Of a stretch of DNA of 64,000 bases, positions 51,821 to 60,549 are shown in pieces (the stretch's first letter is position 1; the number at the start of each line of letters is the position of its first letter). The stretch is from GMQP-bins7 sp963776565 (lineage in GTDB: Bacteria; Actinomycetota; Thermoleophilia; Gaiellales; Gaiellaceae): NCBI GenBank assembly GCA_963776565.1, contig CAVZNF010000015.1:310001-374000 (forward strand). Reading direction: 5' to 3'. The position numbers and the translations under genes are program-made. The notes beneath the pieces are model-generated. The model was not told the DNA's origin, did no database searches, and saw nothing but the letters and a program-made list of their open reading frames with translations.

Positions 51821-52660
51821 TCAGTCGTTGCCGACGGGGCGCGTGGCGGCTTGGGCGTCGAGCTGGTTCGCGTGGTAGAGAACGGCCGCTTCGGCGGTTC
51901 GCGCCGCAGGCCGATCGTGGTGGCACGCGACGGCGTGGAGGAGCTCCGCGAGGACCGCGGGGTCGAGGTCGCGTGAGCGGCCCTCGATCATCCGTAGTCC
52001 GAGGTGGACGTGTCCGAGGAGCCGACCCTCCTCCGTCTGACGAAACGCAGGGCCGGCTCCGAGCTCGTCGATGCGGCCCACGTCGTGGAGGAGGGCCGCG
52101 GCGAGCAGGAGATCGTGTCGGAGCCGCGGGTGAAGCTGCGCAGTCTCGCGACACAGGGTCGAGACGCCGACTGTGTGCTCGAGCAGCCCTCCCGCGTAGC
52201 CGTGATGCCCGTCGGCGCCGGCCGCGGGGAGCGACCGCAGAGCGCTCCGAACCTGCGCGTCGCGGACGAACGAGTCGACCACGGCGGCAAGGCCTTCGTG
52301 CGTGATCTCGGCCGCGATGAACTCGAAGAAGCCGTCGAGCTCGTCGGCATCCCGGCGCAGCGACGGCGTCAGCGACGACGGATCCGCATCCTCGGCGGGT
52401 TCGACCGCTCGTACCTGGACCTGGAGCTTGCCGCCGAAACGCTCGACTCGACCGAGCACGTGCACGGCGTCGCCTTCGCCGAACCGCTGGTCGAGGAGAT
52501 CGACGTCGTTCCACACTCGCGCTTCCACTCGCCCGCTCGCATCGGCCAGCTCCAGCGCGAGATAGGAGGCGCCAGCGCGAGTGCGTCGCCGCTCCTTCTT
52601 CGTCACCGCGAACACGCCCTCGACAGTCCTGTCCTCGGCGAGCTCGGCGATCGTGGTCAC
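51821..52660 (-). CDS. OB-fold and HD-domain protein, YhaM-like 3'-5' exoribonuclease
   Basis: 279 residues. An N-terminal OB-fold (YLALELADASGRVEARVWND, VHVLGRVERFGGKLQVQV) is followed by an HD domain with GLLEHTVGVSTLC, LLLAAALLHDVGRIDE and LLHAVACHHDRP. This two-domain layout is that of YhaM/CBF1-type 3'-5' exoribonucleases. GTG 52660 has TAGACT 6 nt upstream and no Shine-Dalgarno. It is divergent from the DUF1015 gene. Confidence 0.85.
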   Translation of the reverse strand: MTTIAELAEDRTVEGVFAVTKKERRRTRAGASYLALELADASGRVEARVWNDVDLLDQRFGEGDAVHVLGRVERFGGKLQVQVRAVEPAEDADPSSLTPSLRRDADELDGFFEFIAAEITHEGLAAVVDSFVRDAQVRSALRSLPAAGADGHHGYAGGLLEHTVGVSTLCRETAQLHPRLRHDLLLAAALLHDVGRIDELGAGPAFRQTEEGRLLGHVHLGLRMIEGRSRDLDPAVLAELLHAVACHHDRPAARTAEAAVLYHANQLDAQAATRPVGND

Positions 52661-52666
52661 GTCGCG

Positions 52667-52672
52667 AGTCTA
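52667..52672 (-). promoter_or_regulatory. -10 element TAGACT for the HD-domain gene
   Basis: TAGACT on the minus strand, 6 nt before GTG 52660. Leaderless type. It lies 18 nt from the opposing DUF1015 element. Confidence 0.6.
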
Positions 52673-52686
52673 TGGAGAAAGCGCGT

Positions 52687-52705
52687 TGGTACGCTCGCCG
52701 CGATG
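52687..52705 (+). promoter_or_regulatory. Leaderless start TGGTACGCTCGCCGCGATG of the DUF1015 gene
   Basis: The -10 element TACGCT (52690-52695) lies 7 nt before ATG 52703. The whole 19-nt string is identical at 54623-54641 before mrp. Confidence 0.65.
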
Positions 52706-53779
52706 GCCGACATCAAGCCGTTTCGCGCCGTCCGCTACTCCGGCGCGGCCGGCTCGCTGGCGGACCTCGTTGCACCTCCCTACGACGCCGTCGACGAGGC
52801 CGAGCGTGCCGAGCTGTACACGCGCAGCGCGTACAACGTCGTCCACTTGACCCTGCCCGAGTCGGTCGGCGAGGCGGGTCGGCTGTACCGGGAGTGGTTG
52901 GCTCAGGACATTCTCGCCCGTGACGACGAGCCTCGAGCCTGGCTTGCGGTCGAGCGCTACGTCGGGCCGGACGGTGTCTCGCGCGAGCGCCGCGGCGTGA
53001 TCGTGTCTCTTGCGGCGGAGCCCTACGAGACGCGCTCCGTCCTCCCGCACGAGAGGACGCATCCGCGCATCCGAGACGAGCGACTCCTGCTGCTGCGCGC
53101 GACGCGCGTTCAGCCGGAGCCGATCCTCGTGCTCGCCGACCTGTCCATCGGCTTCGAGACGCCGACGAGCCCGCCGGCTCTCCAAGTCGACGGCACGCGG
53201 CTCTGGCCGGTCGCGGCGCCACCGTCACCCGACCCGGGACAGCTCCTCATCGCCGACGGGCACCATCGCTACGAGAGCGCCGTCGAGCTCGGCGCCGAAG
53301 CCGGTGAGGGCGGAGTTCGGATCATGGCTCTCGTGGTGTCGAAGGATGACGCCGGATTGCATGTGTTCCCGACGCACCGCGTCTTCGCCGACAGGCCGGA
53401 TCTCGAGGAGCTGCGTGAGGGAGAGCCCTGCCGCGACCTCGACGAGGCGTTGCTCCGTCTCGACGAAGAGGCCTACGAACGCCCGGCGGTGATCGCGTAT
53501 CGACGCGAGAGCGTCGAGCTCGTGCGCGGTCGCGAGGGCGAGCTCGACGTCGAGCTCGTCGACCGGCACGGCCTCGACGGCATCGCGTACACGCCGCGTC
53601 GCGACGACGCTGTCGCGACAGTCGACCGTGGCGCGGCGGACGTGGCGTTCCTCCTCCGCGGGCTGCGCGTCGACGAGATCTTCGACCACGCGCGCCGCGG
53701 AGAGCGAATGCCGCCGAAGAGCACCTACTTCTTCCCCAAGCCGCTCTCCGGGCTCCTCTTCCACCCGCTCGATCGATGA
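52703..53779 (+). CDS. DUF1015 family protein
   Basis: 358 residues. The family opening IKPFRAVRYSGAAGSLADLVAPPYDAV, a YNVVHLTLPE segment and the diagnostic LLIADGHHRYESAVEL are present, with MPPKSTYFFPKPLSGLLFHPL at the end. The biochemical role is not established; distant links to HTH-fused and serine-kinase-like SbnI/SerK proteins are known for the family. Probable leaderless ATG. The IMPase gene overlaps its stop by 4 nt. Confidence 0.88.
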   Translation: MADIKPFRAVRYSGAAGSLADLVAPPYDAVDEAERAELYTRSAYNVVHLTLPESVGEAGRLYREWLAQDILARDDEPRAWLAVERYVGPDGVSRERRGVIVSLAAEPYETRSVLPHERTHPRIRDERLLLLRATRVQPEPILVLADLSIGFETPTSPPALQVDGTRLWPVAAPPSPDPGQLLIADGHHRYESAVELGAEAGEGGVRIMALVVSKDDAGLHVFPTHRVFADRPDLEELREGEPCRDLDEALLRLDEEAYERPAVIAYRRESVELVRGREGELDVELVDRHGLDGIAYTPRRDDAVATVDRGAADVAFLLRGLRVDEIFDHARRGERMPPKSTYFFPKPLSGLLFHPLDR

Positions 53780-54576
53780 CGCCCTGGCTCGAGACCTGCC
53801 GTCTCTGCGTTGCGGACATCCGCGAGGTGCTGGACGGGATGCCGACCCGGGCCGAGCGCGAGCCCGTCCTGCAGCTCGGCGAGGGTGGCGACGAGACGAC
53901 CGCGATCGACCAGGCTGCCGAGGACGCCGTCGTCGCTCGACTGGCCGCCCTCGACGAGGACTTCGTGCTCGTCTCGGAGGAGCTCGGTGTGCGCGTGTTC
54001 GGCGCAGGGGGAGAGCGCCGAGTGGTCGTCGACCCGATCGACGGCTCGGTGAACGCGAAGCGCGGGATCCCGTTCTTCTCGTTCTCGCTCGCCGTGGCCG
54101 AGGGCTCGTCCATGGCCGACGTCACGTTCGGCTACGTCTACGACTTCGGCACGGGCGAGGAGTGGACCGCCGAGCGCGGAGCCGGCGCGTTCCTCGACGG
54201 AGCGCGGCTCGGAGCCCAGCGACCGAAGGACACGATCGAGATCCTGTCCTTCGAGGGAACGACGACGCCGGCGATCGCCGATCGGATCGGCGGCATGATC
54301 GATGTCGCCGGCCGCGTGCGCGTCATGGGCTCTCTTGCGCTGTCTCTCTGCCATCTCGCGGCCGGCCGCGTCGACGGAGTGGTGTGTCTCAAGGCAGCAC
54401 GCTCGGTGGACATCGCCGCCGCGCAGCTCCTGGTGCGCGAGTGCGGGCTCGCGATCGATCTCTTCGAGGATCCGCCGTTCGACGATGCGCCCCTCGATCT
54501 CGCAATGCGCTCGCGCCTGGCGGCAGCAGGCTCGCCGGAGCTCGTGCGGCAGCTCGCAGCGGCGCTGACCGCTTAG
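53776..54576 (+). CDS. Inositol monophosphatase family protein
   Basis: 266 residues. Metal-binding motifs: LVSEELGVRVFG (Glu) and VVVDPIDGSVNAKRGIPFFSFSLAV (DPIDGS). The C-terminal motif reads ARSVDIAAAQLLVRECG, where the usual Trp-Asp is replaced by Val-Asp but the catalytic Asp is kept. It could act on inositol phosphate, histidinol phosphate, fructose bisphosphate or PAP; sequence alone does not decide. ATG overlaps the DUF1015 stop. Confidence 0.9.
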   Translation: MTPWLETCRLCVADIREVLDGMPTRAEREPVLQLGEGGDETTAIDQAAEDAVVARLAALDEDFVLVSEELGVRVFGAGGERRVVVDPIDGSVNAKRGIPFFSFSLAVAEGSSMADVTFGYVYDFGTGEEWTAERGAGAFLDGARLGAQRPKDTIEILSFEGTTTPAIADRIGGMIDVAGRVRVMGSLALSLCHLAAGRVDGVVCLKAARSVDIAAAQLLVRECGLAIDLFEDPPFDDAPLDLAMRSRLAAAGSPELVRQLAAALTA

Positions 54577-54622
54577 CACTCAACTCGCGCACGCTTGTCC
54601 TGTCAACCATCCGGAACGCCGC

Positions 54623-54641
54623 TGGTACGCTCGCCGCGATG
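54623..54641 (+). promoter_or_regulatory. Leaderless start TGGTACGCTCGCCGCGATG of mrp
   Basis: TACGCT (54626-54631) lies 7 nt before ATG 54639. The sequence is identical over 19 nt to the DUF1015 start region at 52687-52705. Confidence 0.65.
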
Positions 54642-55727
54642 AAGCCAGACCGCGACGCGATCCTGAAGGCGCTCGAGAACGTCATCGATCCGGAGCTTCG
54701 ACGGCCGGTCACCGAGCTCGACATGGTGCGCGACGTCCTCGTCGAGGACGACGGCTCGGTGTCGGTGACGATCGCGCTCACGGTCGTCGGGTGCCCGCTG
54801 CGGGACTCCTTCCAGGAGCAGGTCTCGAGGCACGTCGGCGCGGTTCCCGGCGTCACGCGGGTGCGTCTCGGCTTCGACGTGATGACGCCGGAGGAGAAGG
54901 CGGCGCTCGTGTCACGCCTCCGCGGCGGTCACTCCGCCGACCGGACGATCTCGCTCTCCCCGGGAACGCGCGTCATCGCCGTCGCGTCCGGGAAGGGCGG
55001 TGTCGGCAAGTCGACGCTCACGGCGAATCTCGCCTATGCGCTGTCCGAGCTCGGTGAGCAGGTCGGTGTCCTCGACGGCGACATCTACGGCCACTCGATC
55101 CCGCACATGCTCGGCATCCACCAGAAGCCGATCGCGGTCGACGAGATGATCGTCCCGCCGGTTCGCGGCGACCTCAAGCTCATGTCGATCGGCTTCTTCC
55201 TCGAAGAGAACGCGCCGATCATGTGGCGCGGCCCGATGCTGCACAAGGCGCTCGAGCAGTTCCTCTCGGATGTGCACTGGGGCGAGCTGGACACGCTCCT
55301 CGTCGACATGCCACCGGGCACGGGCGACGTCGCGATGTCGCTCGGGCAGCTTCTTCCTCGCGCGGAGGCGCTCGTCGTCACGACGCCGCAGCCTGCGGCT
55401 CAGCAGGTCGCCGTGCGCGCAGCGCAGATGGCGCAGAAGACCGGGATGCGCGTCATCGGCGCGGTCGAGAACATGTCCTACCTCGTCGGAACGGGACAGG
55501 AGCTGTTCGGCGCGGGTGGGGGTCAGGCGCTCGCGGATGAGATCGGCGTGTCGTTGCTCGCCCGTATCCCGCTCGATCCGCTGCTGCGCGAGGCGGCCGA
55601 CGAGGGGTGTCCGGTCGCCGAGCTGTGGCCGGAATCGGAAGCCGCAACGGCCATCGCGGCGCTCGCGGAGTCGGTCGTCGCGACGCGCGCAGGCTCGATC
55701 CGCAAGCCGCTGACGGTCCTCTCGTAG
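54639..55727 (+). CDS. mrp: Mrp/ApbC-type iron-sulfur cluster carrier ATPase
   Basis: 362 residues. The N-terminal MIP18/DUF59 domain reads LENVIDPELRRPVTELDMV. The deviant Walker ATPase has VASGKGGVGKSTLTANLAYAL, GVLDGDIYGHSIPHML, MWRGPMLHKALEQFL and LLVDMPPGTGDVAMSLGQ. Mrp proteins carry and transfer Fe-S clusters. No CxxC pair is obvious near the C-terminus, which in many Mrp proteins binds the cluster. Leaderless-type ATG. A HAD phosphatase gene follows 7 nt after the stop. Confidence 0.93.
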   Translation: MKPDRDAILKALENVIDPELRRPVTELDMVRDVLVEDDGSVSVTIALTVVGCPLRDSFQEQVSRHVGAVPGVTRVRLGFDVMTPEEKAALVSRLRGGHSADRTISLSPGTRVIAVASGKGGVGKSTLTANLAYALSELGEQVGVLDGDIYGHSIPHMLGIHQKPIAVDEMIVPPVRGDLKLMSIGFFLEENAPIMWRGPMLHKALEQFLSDVHWGELDTLLVDMPPGTGDVAMSLGQLLPRAEALVVTTPQPAAQQVAVRAAQMAQKTGMRVIGAVENMSYLVGTGQELFGAGGGQALADEIGVSLLARIPLDPLLREAADEGCPVAELWPESEAATAIAALAESVVATRAGSIRKPLTVLS

Positions 55728-55734
55728 GCGACGC

Positions 55735-56415
55735 GTGCCTGGGGCCGCGTTCTTCGATCTCGACCGGACGCTGATCTCGCGCTCGAGCTCGCTGTCGCTC
55801 GCCGGCACGTTCCGCAAGCGCGGCTTGATCGGGCGCCGCCACGTGGCGAAGGCGGCTATCGCGCAGCTCGTGTTCATGCGCTTCGGTGCGGGGCAGGGCC
55901 GTGTCGGGCAGACGGCGGACAGCGCGATGTCGATCCTTCGCGGGCTCCGGGTCGAGGAGATGCGCGAGATCGTCGCCGAGGCGTGGGAGTCGGTGCTCCG
56001 GCCGCTCGTCTACCGAGAGGCGCTCGACCTCGCCGAGGCGCACGCGGAGCGAGGTGAGCCGGTGTACATCGCGTCAGCGGCGTTGCAGGAGGCGGTCGAG
56101 GAGGTCTCGAGGCAGCTCGGCTTCGCCGGCGTGATCGCATCGCGTGCCGAGGTGCGTGACGGCGTGTACACGGGTCGTCTGGAGCGGCGGTTGTACGGGC
56201 AGGCGAAAGCGGACGCTCTCTCCGAACTGGCTCGGGACGAGGCGCTGGATCTTCCCGCGTCGACCGCGTACTCCGACTCGCACTCCGACGTTCCGTTCCT
56301 CGAAGCGGTCGGCCACCCCATCGCGGTGAACCCCGACCGCGAGCTCCGCCGGGTCGCACGCGCGCGAGGTTGGCCGACACTGCGCTTCAGGACGATGGCG
56401 TTTCCCAGGCGATGA
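55735..56415 (+). CDS. HAD-IB family phosphatase
   Basis: 226 residues. Motif I is AAFFDLDRTLISRSS, the Lys motif is in YGQAKADALSEL, and motif III is YSDSHSDVPFLEAVGHPIAVNPD. The domain order and cap match SerB-like HAD subfamily IB enzymes, which act on small phosphate esters or lysophospholipid-like substrates. The GTG start at 55735 lies just after mrp. The Ldh2-type gene ATG overlaps the stop (ATGA). Confidence 0.9.
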   Translation: MPGAAFFDLDRTLISRSSSLSLAGTFRKRGLIGRRHVAKAAIAQLVFMRFGAGQGRVGQTADSAMSILRGLRVEEMREIVAEAWESVLRPLVYREALDLAEAHAERGEPVYIASAALQEAVEEVSRQLGFAGVIASRAEVRDGVYTGRLERRLYGQAKADALSELARDEALDLPASTAYSDSHSDVPFLEAVGHPIAVNPDRELRRVARARGWPTLRFRTMAFPRR

Positions 56416-57145
56416 CGTCGAGCGAAGCCCGGAGCCGCCTGGCGGCGCTCGGGCTCGAGCCGCCTGCGGTCGACGCGCTCGTCGCGCACTTCGAGGACGC
56501 GGAACGGCGCGGGAAGGTCGGGCACGGTCTCTCGCGGGTCGACTGGCTCGAGTCGCTCGAGTTCGATCCTGCCGCTCGTCCGCTCCTGCTCGAATCGGAG
56601 GAGGGCTTCGAGCGCTGGGACGGGCACGGTTCGCTCGGCTATCTCGTGCTCGAGGAGATCGTGCGCGCGACCCTCGCCGACCCGCCGGAGCGAGCACGCG
56701 TGGTCGTCGTCCGGCGCTGCTTTCCGACGGGGTCCTCGGCTACTGGGTGCGGCGACTCGCCGAGGGTGGTCTCGTCGCCGTGCTCACCGCAACGTCGCCT
56801 CGTCGCCTGGCGCATCCGGACGGCGGCGAGCCGCTCACCGGGACGAACCCTCTCGCGATCGCGATCCCGTCGAGCGACGGCGCACCGATCGTCACGGATG
56901 TCTCGATGGGTGCCGTGACGCACGGCGCTGTCCTTACGGGTGCTGCCCTACCCGAAGAGCTCGTGCCGTTCGGGGGTGAGCAGGCGCACAAGGCATTCGC
57001 TCTCGCTGTGGGGCTCGAGCTTCTCGTTTCCGCCCTCGCAGGCCCGGAGCATGGCGCCGTCCTCGTGGTCGCTCGCCCAGACCACGACCCAGTGCCTGCG
57101 TTCCGCGAGCTCGCGGCAGGTCGCAGGTTGCCCGGCGACCGTTAG
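56412..57145 (+). CDS. Ldh2-family (malate/L-lactate dehydrogenase) protein, short and frame-broken
   Basis: About 244 residues once repaired. The N-terminal part has KVGHGLSRVDWLE, matching the HGxxR substrate region of the Ldh2/YbiC/YlbC family. The second frame has GYWVRRLAEGGLVAVLTATSP, GGEPLTGTNPLAIAIPS and VTDVSMGAVTHGAV, the nicotinamide-binding part. One base is missing near the GGGG at 56729-56732. It is about 100 residues shorter than typical members, with short linkers and a truncated C-terminus, so activity is uncertain. Confidence 0.78.
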
Positions 57146-57157
57146 CTCGAGCGCGGG

Positions 57158-57427
57158 CTAGCCGTAGGTCATCTCCGCGAGGTCGAGCGAGAGAAGCTTC
57201 CTGTCGGTGACAAGCGCGCACGCGACCGGGCCGAGAGACAACGCGGCGTGCACTTCCGCGGCGGTCGACGCACGAACGACGACAGGAGTTCCCGCGTGAT
57301 GGGCGGCATGGATCGCCGCGAGATCGGAGACGTCGTCAAGCACGACCGCGCCTTCGAGGTCGACCGTTCCTTCGAGGGCGATCTCGGGAACCTTGCGCCC
57401 GGTGGCGCCGAACCAGCGCTCGCGCAT
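57158..57427 (-). CDS. Small protein of unknown function
   Basis: 89 residues starting at ATG 57427, which shares one base with the stop of the upstream metallo-hydrolase (TGATG), so it is likely cotranslated; a GTG at 57430 is also possible. It reads RWFGATGRKVPEIALEG, GAVVLDDVSDLAAIHAAH and TPVVVRASTAAEVHAAL, suggesting alternating strands and helices. No known motif was recognised. It is convergent with the Ldh2-type gene. Confidence 0.65.
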   Translation of the reverse strand: MRERWFGATGRKVPEIALEGTVDLEGAVVLDDVSDLAAIHAAHHAGTPVVVRASTAAEVHAALSLGPVACALVTDRKLLSLDLAEMTYG

Positions 57428-58124
57428 CACAGCGTCAGCGTCTCTCCAGGCACGGGGGAGAGGATCTCGACGCCCGAGGGGGCGAGCTCACGAAGCTGGT
57501 CAGGCGTGCCGGTGAGAAGGCCGAACGTGCCGTAGTGACACGGCACGCAGCGCGCCACTCCCAGGAGCTCGAGCGCGACGGCGGCCTCGCGCGGCCCCAT
57601 CGTGAAGTGGTCGCCGATCGGCAGGACAGCGAGGTCGGGCGCGTAGATGCGCCCGATCAGGGACATGTCGCCGAAGACGTTCGTGTCGCCCGCGAAGTAG
57701 ATCCGGAACCCGTCCTCGAGCTCGAGCACGATGCCGCACGACTCACCCGTATAGCTGCCGTCGGGCGCGCTCGACGAGTGGTTGGCGTCGGTGAGCGTGA
57801 CTTTGACGCCCTCCACCGCGACGGTGCCGCCCTTGTTCGGTGAGCTCGCCGAGTTGTCGTCGGCGACGCCCTGACGGGTGAGCCACGCGCGTAGCTCGAC
57901 CTGCGCGACCACCGGGCAGCCGAACCGTTGATGGATCGCGACGGTGTCGCCGACGATGGTCGCCGTGGCCGTGCGTGAGCGCGATGAGATCGCAGCGCTC
58001 CGGCTCGCGCTCGTCCTCAGGGCACTTCGGGTTGCCGTTCAGGAACGGGTCGACGTAGATGCGCTTTCCGACCGGTGTCGACCCGGAATGCCGAGTGTCC
58101 GAGCCACGTCAGCTGTATCGCCAC
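57427..58124 (-). CDS. Metallo-beta-lactamase-fold metal-dependent hydrolase, frame broken twice
   Basis: UlaG/YcfU-type metal-dependent hydrolase of about 231 residues when repaired. It starts VAIQLTWLGHSAFRVDTG at GTG 58124, with TAGATT 7 nt upstream. The metal motif LTHGHGDH lies in the middle, and FAGDTNVFGDMSLIGR with PIGDHFTMGPREAA and CVPCHYGTFG toward the end. An extra base at 58065-58067 (AAA in the coding sense) and another around 57951-57959 break the frame. The exact substrate is unknown. Confidence 0.85.
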
Positions 58125-58131
58125 GGCGGAG

Positions 58132-58137
58132 AATCTA
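58132..58137 (-). promoter_or_regulatory. -10 element TAGATT for the metal-dependent hydrolase
   Basis: TAGATT on the minus strand, 7 nt before GTG 58124. It lies just past the strong hairpin that ends the upstream gene. Confidence 0.6.
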
Positions 58138-58145
58138 GAGAACGG

Positions 58146-58182
58146 AGCGCTGACCGGGCGGATGATCCGCCCGGTCAGCGCT
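58146..58182 (-). terminator. Strong hairpin terminator of the lysyl-oxidase-like gene
   Basis: The 18-nt arms (58146-58163 and 58165-58182) are perfect complements, so a stem of about 16 bp with a small loop can form. It begins 8 nt after the stop codon at 58190 and is followed on the minus strand by CCGTTCTCT. It is the most stable hairpin seen in the window. Confidence 0.8.
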
Positions 58183-58189
58183 TGTGTGC

Positions 58190-59022
58190 TCAGCGATTGG
58201 GCGAGAGCTCGCCGCACATGCCCGGGCTCTCGCACGGTGAGTGATCGGTCACCGTGACCTTGCGGTTCCCGCTGGAGTCGGTCGACAGCGTGAACTTCAC
58301 CCACGCCGTGTTGTTCGTCTTGTCCTGTTCGAGGAACGCGCCTGTCGGGTTCGTCGTCGACACGAGGTAGTAGTCCGTTCCGTTCGGGACTCCCGTGAGG
58401 TCGACCTGCTGACCGTCCGTTGCATGGTGGTACTGGTCGACCCAACCCGACTGGATGCCCTGGTAGCTCGTGTAGCAATCCCAGAACACCTTCCCGCTCG
58501 TGGGCGCGTTGCCCGCGAGGTTGTAGAGGTCGAGGAGACAGAACCCGACCTTGATGGAATTCCCACCGACGACCGTGCCCGTGGGGCTACCCTGCCGGAT
58601 CTCGAACTTCGCGACGTCCGCCGTATGCCAGTGGTTATGGGTCGGGTGGTACTCGAATGTCGACACGATCTGCTCGTAGAGGACCGTGTAGCACGGATCG
58701 TTCGGCTTCGGCTGCGTGCCGCAGAGGAACTGCGCGTTCGACGAGCGGATCTCTTGGATCGCGTTCGTGATCGGAGCGGTTCCGATCGGTGGATCTGGAC
58801 GCATGGCCCACGGCCCGGGACCCGTGTTCGCGATCCCGTTCGAGAAGCGGAGATACTCGTTCTGCTGCTGGTTCACGAGATTGAGGTGGTCGGGAACGAC
58901 CGTGCGGAGATCGGGGTACTTCGACATGTCGGGCCGCCGGCTTTCCGGCCAGCGCGATCGCACCTATCGCGAGCGCAAGCCCTCCCATGACGATGGTGGT
59001 CACGATCAAGCGAGTTCTCATC
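58190..59022 (-). CDS. Secreted lysyl-oxidase-like protein, reading frame broken once
   Basis: About 277 residues. ATG 59022 follows AAGGAGG at good Shine-Dalgarno distance and encodes a signal peptide (MRTRLIVTTIVMGGLALAIG). The mature part, one base out of register, reads YPDLRTVVPDHLNLVN, has the His-rich copper-type motif HPTHNHWHTADVAKFEI and IQSGWVDQYHHATDGQQVDLTG, matching the bacterial lysyl oxidase family. An extra C in the coding-strand CCC at 58931-58933 explains the break. Four or more Cys residues suggest disulfides. Copper amine oxidase activity is inferred from family only. Confidence 0.85.
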
Positions 59023-59059
59023 TGCCCTCCTTTCTGACGGCTGGCCTGCCGGCGCGATC

Positions 59060-59078
59060 CTCCCGCATCGGGAGGACT
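59060..59078 (-). terminator. Hairpin after nuoN
   Basis: TCCTCCCG (59060-59067) and CGGGAGGA (59071-59078) form a perfect 8-bp stem with a 3-nt loop, starting 10 nt beyond the nuoN stop on the minus strand. It probably ends the complex I operon. No T-run. Confidence 0.55.
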
Positions 59079-59088
59079 GACGCAACGC

Positions 59089-60549
59089 TCAGAAGGGGAG
59101 GGACGAAGCGGCGTCGGACGCCGCGTCGAGGATCGGCTGCACCACGAAGAACGAGCCGACCGTGACGACGACGCAGGCGGCGATCGCGGTGCCGAGCGCT
59201 GAGTCGCGAGGCGGCGAGCCGCCGGCGACCGCGAGGCGGAGCTCGGTCCCGGTGCGCATGTACATCCAGCGAACGACGTTGAGGTAGTAGCCGAGCGAGA
59301 CGGCGGTCGCGGCGACGCCGATAAGCACGAGCCACCATTCGCCCGCGTCGTACGCGGCCGAGAAGACGAACAGCTTCCCGAACAGCCCACCGGTCAGCGG
59401 GAAGCCGGCCATCCCGAGCATGAACGTCCACAGCGCGACTCCGTAGTACGGGCGCTCCCAGCCGAAGCCGGCGAGCGACTCGAGCGTCACGGGCGCCTGG
59501 AGCTCACGCTCTCGCGCGGCGACCACCGCGAACGCACCGACCGACATGGCCGAATACGGGATGAGGTAGTAGAGGAGCGCCTCGCCGCCTCGCTCCGAGT
59601 TCGCCGAGATCGCCATGAGCATGAAGCCCGCGTGCGAGATCGACGAGTAGGCGAGGATGCGCTTGAGGTCGCGTTGCGCGAGCGCGCCGAGGTTCCCCCA
59701 GGCGAGCGAGATGGCCGCGATCACCGCGACGGCGATCGTCCACACGTCGCTCTGCTCGGGGAACGCGGTGACGAGCACACGGAGCATCACGACGAGCGCC
59801 GCCGTCTTCGTCGCCGCCGACATGAACGCCGTCACGGAAGTTGGCGATCCCTGGTACACGTCCGGCGTCCACATGTGGAAGGGCGCCGCCGAGACCTTGA
59901 ACGCGAGCCCTGCGAGGATCATCGCGAGCCCGGCGAAGAGGAACGTCTCGTCCGACGGGCTTGCGGCGGCGATCTCGGAGAAGCTCAGCTGCGACGTGGC
60001 CCCGTAGACGAGCGCCGAGCCGAAGAGGAGCACGGCGGAGCCGAAGCCGCCGACGATCAGGTACTTGAGCCCGGCCTCGAGCGACGTCTCGCGCTCGCTG
60101 TCGATGGCGACCAGGATGTAGAGGCAGAGCGAGAACCACTCGAGGCCGAGGAACAGCGTCATCAGGTTGTCGGCTCCGACGAAGAAGACCATCCCGGCGC
60201 CTGCGGTCGCCAGGAGTGCGTAGTACTCGGCGTGGTTCTCGCGGCGCCGCTCGCCCCAGGACGCGAAGACGACGACGGCCCCCGTGACGCCGAGGATCAC
60301 CTGCGCCATGGCCGCGAGCTGGTCACGGACCATCGAGCCGTCGAGCAGCACCTCGGGGGTCGCGCTCTGCGTGAAGACGTATCCGGCCAACACGGCCGCG
60401 ACGACGAAAGCAGCGAGGGCCGCCGTGGCGGCCACGGTCTTGCGCGTCCACGTCGGGAGGAGCGCGGAAAGCAGCGCAATGCCCGCACCCACGAGCAGCG
60501 CGATCGTCGGGGAGAGCGCGAGCCAGTCGACGGTCGGCGTATCGATCAC
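59089..60549 (-). CDS. nuoN: NADH-quinone oxidoreductase subunit N
   Basis: 486-residue proton-pumping membrane subunit of complex I with about fourteen helices. The antiporter-like core includes FLGLEWFSLCLYILVAI, LKYLIVGGFGSAVLLFGSALVYG, APFHMWTPDVYQGSPTSVTAFM and RDLKRILAYSSISHAGFMLM. ATG 60549 overlaps the nuoM stop by 4 nt. It is the last gene of the nuo operon as seen here and is followed by a hairpin. Confidence 0.97.
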   Translation of the reverse strand: MIDTPTVDWLALSPTIALLVGAGIALLSALLPTWTRKTVAATAALAAFVVAAVLAGYVFTQSATPEVLLDGSMVRDQLAAMAQVILGVTGAVVVFASWGERRRENHAEYYALLATAGAGMVFFVGADNLMTLFLGLEWFSLCLYILVAIDSERETSLEAGLKYLIVGGFGSAVLLFGSALVYGATSQLSFSEIAAASPSDETFLFAGLAMILAGLAFKVSAAPFHMWTPDVYQGSPTSVTAFMSAATKTAALVVMLRVLVTAFPEQSDVWTIAVAVIAAISLAWGNLGALAQRDLKRILAYSSISHAGFMLMAISANSERGGEALLYYLIPYSAMSVGAFAVVAARERELQAPVTLESLAGFGWERPYYGVALWTFMLGMAGFPLTGGLFGKLFVFSAAYDAGEWWLVLIGVAATAVSLGYYLNVVRWMYMRTGTELRLAVAGGSPPRDSALGTAIAACVVVTVGSFFVVQPILDAASDAASSLPF

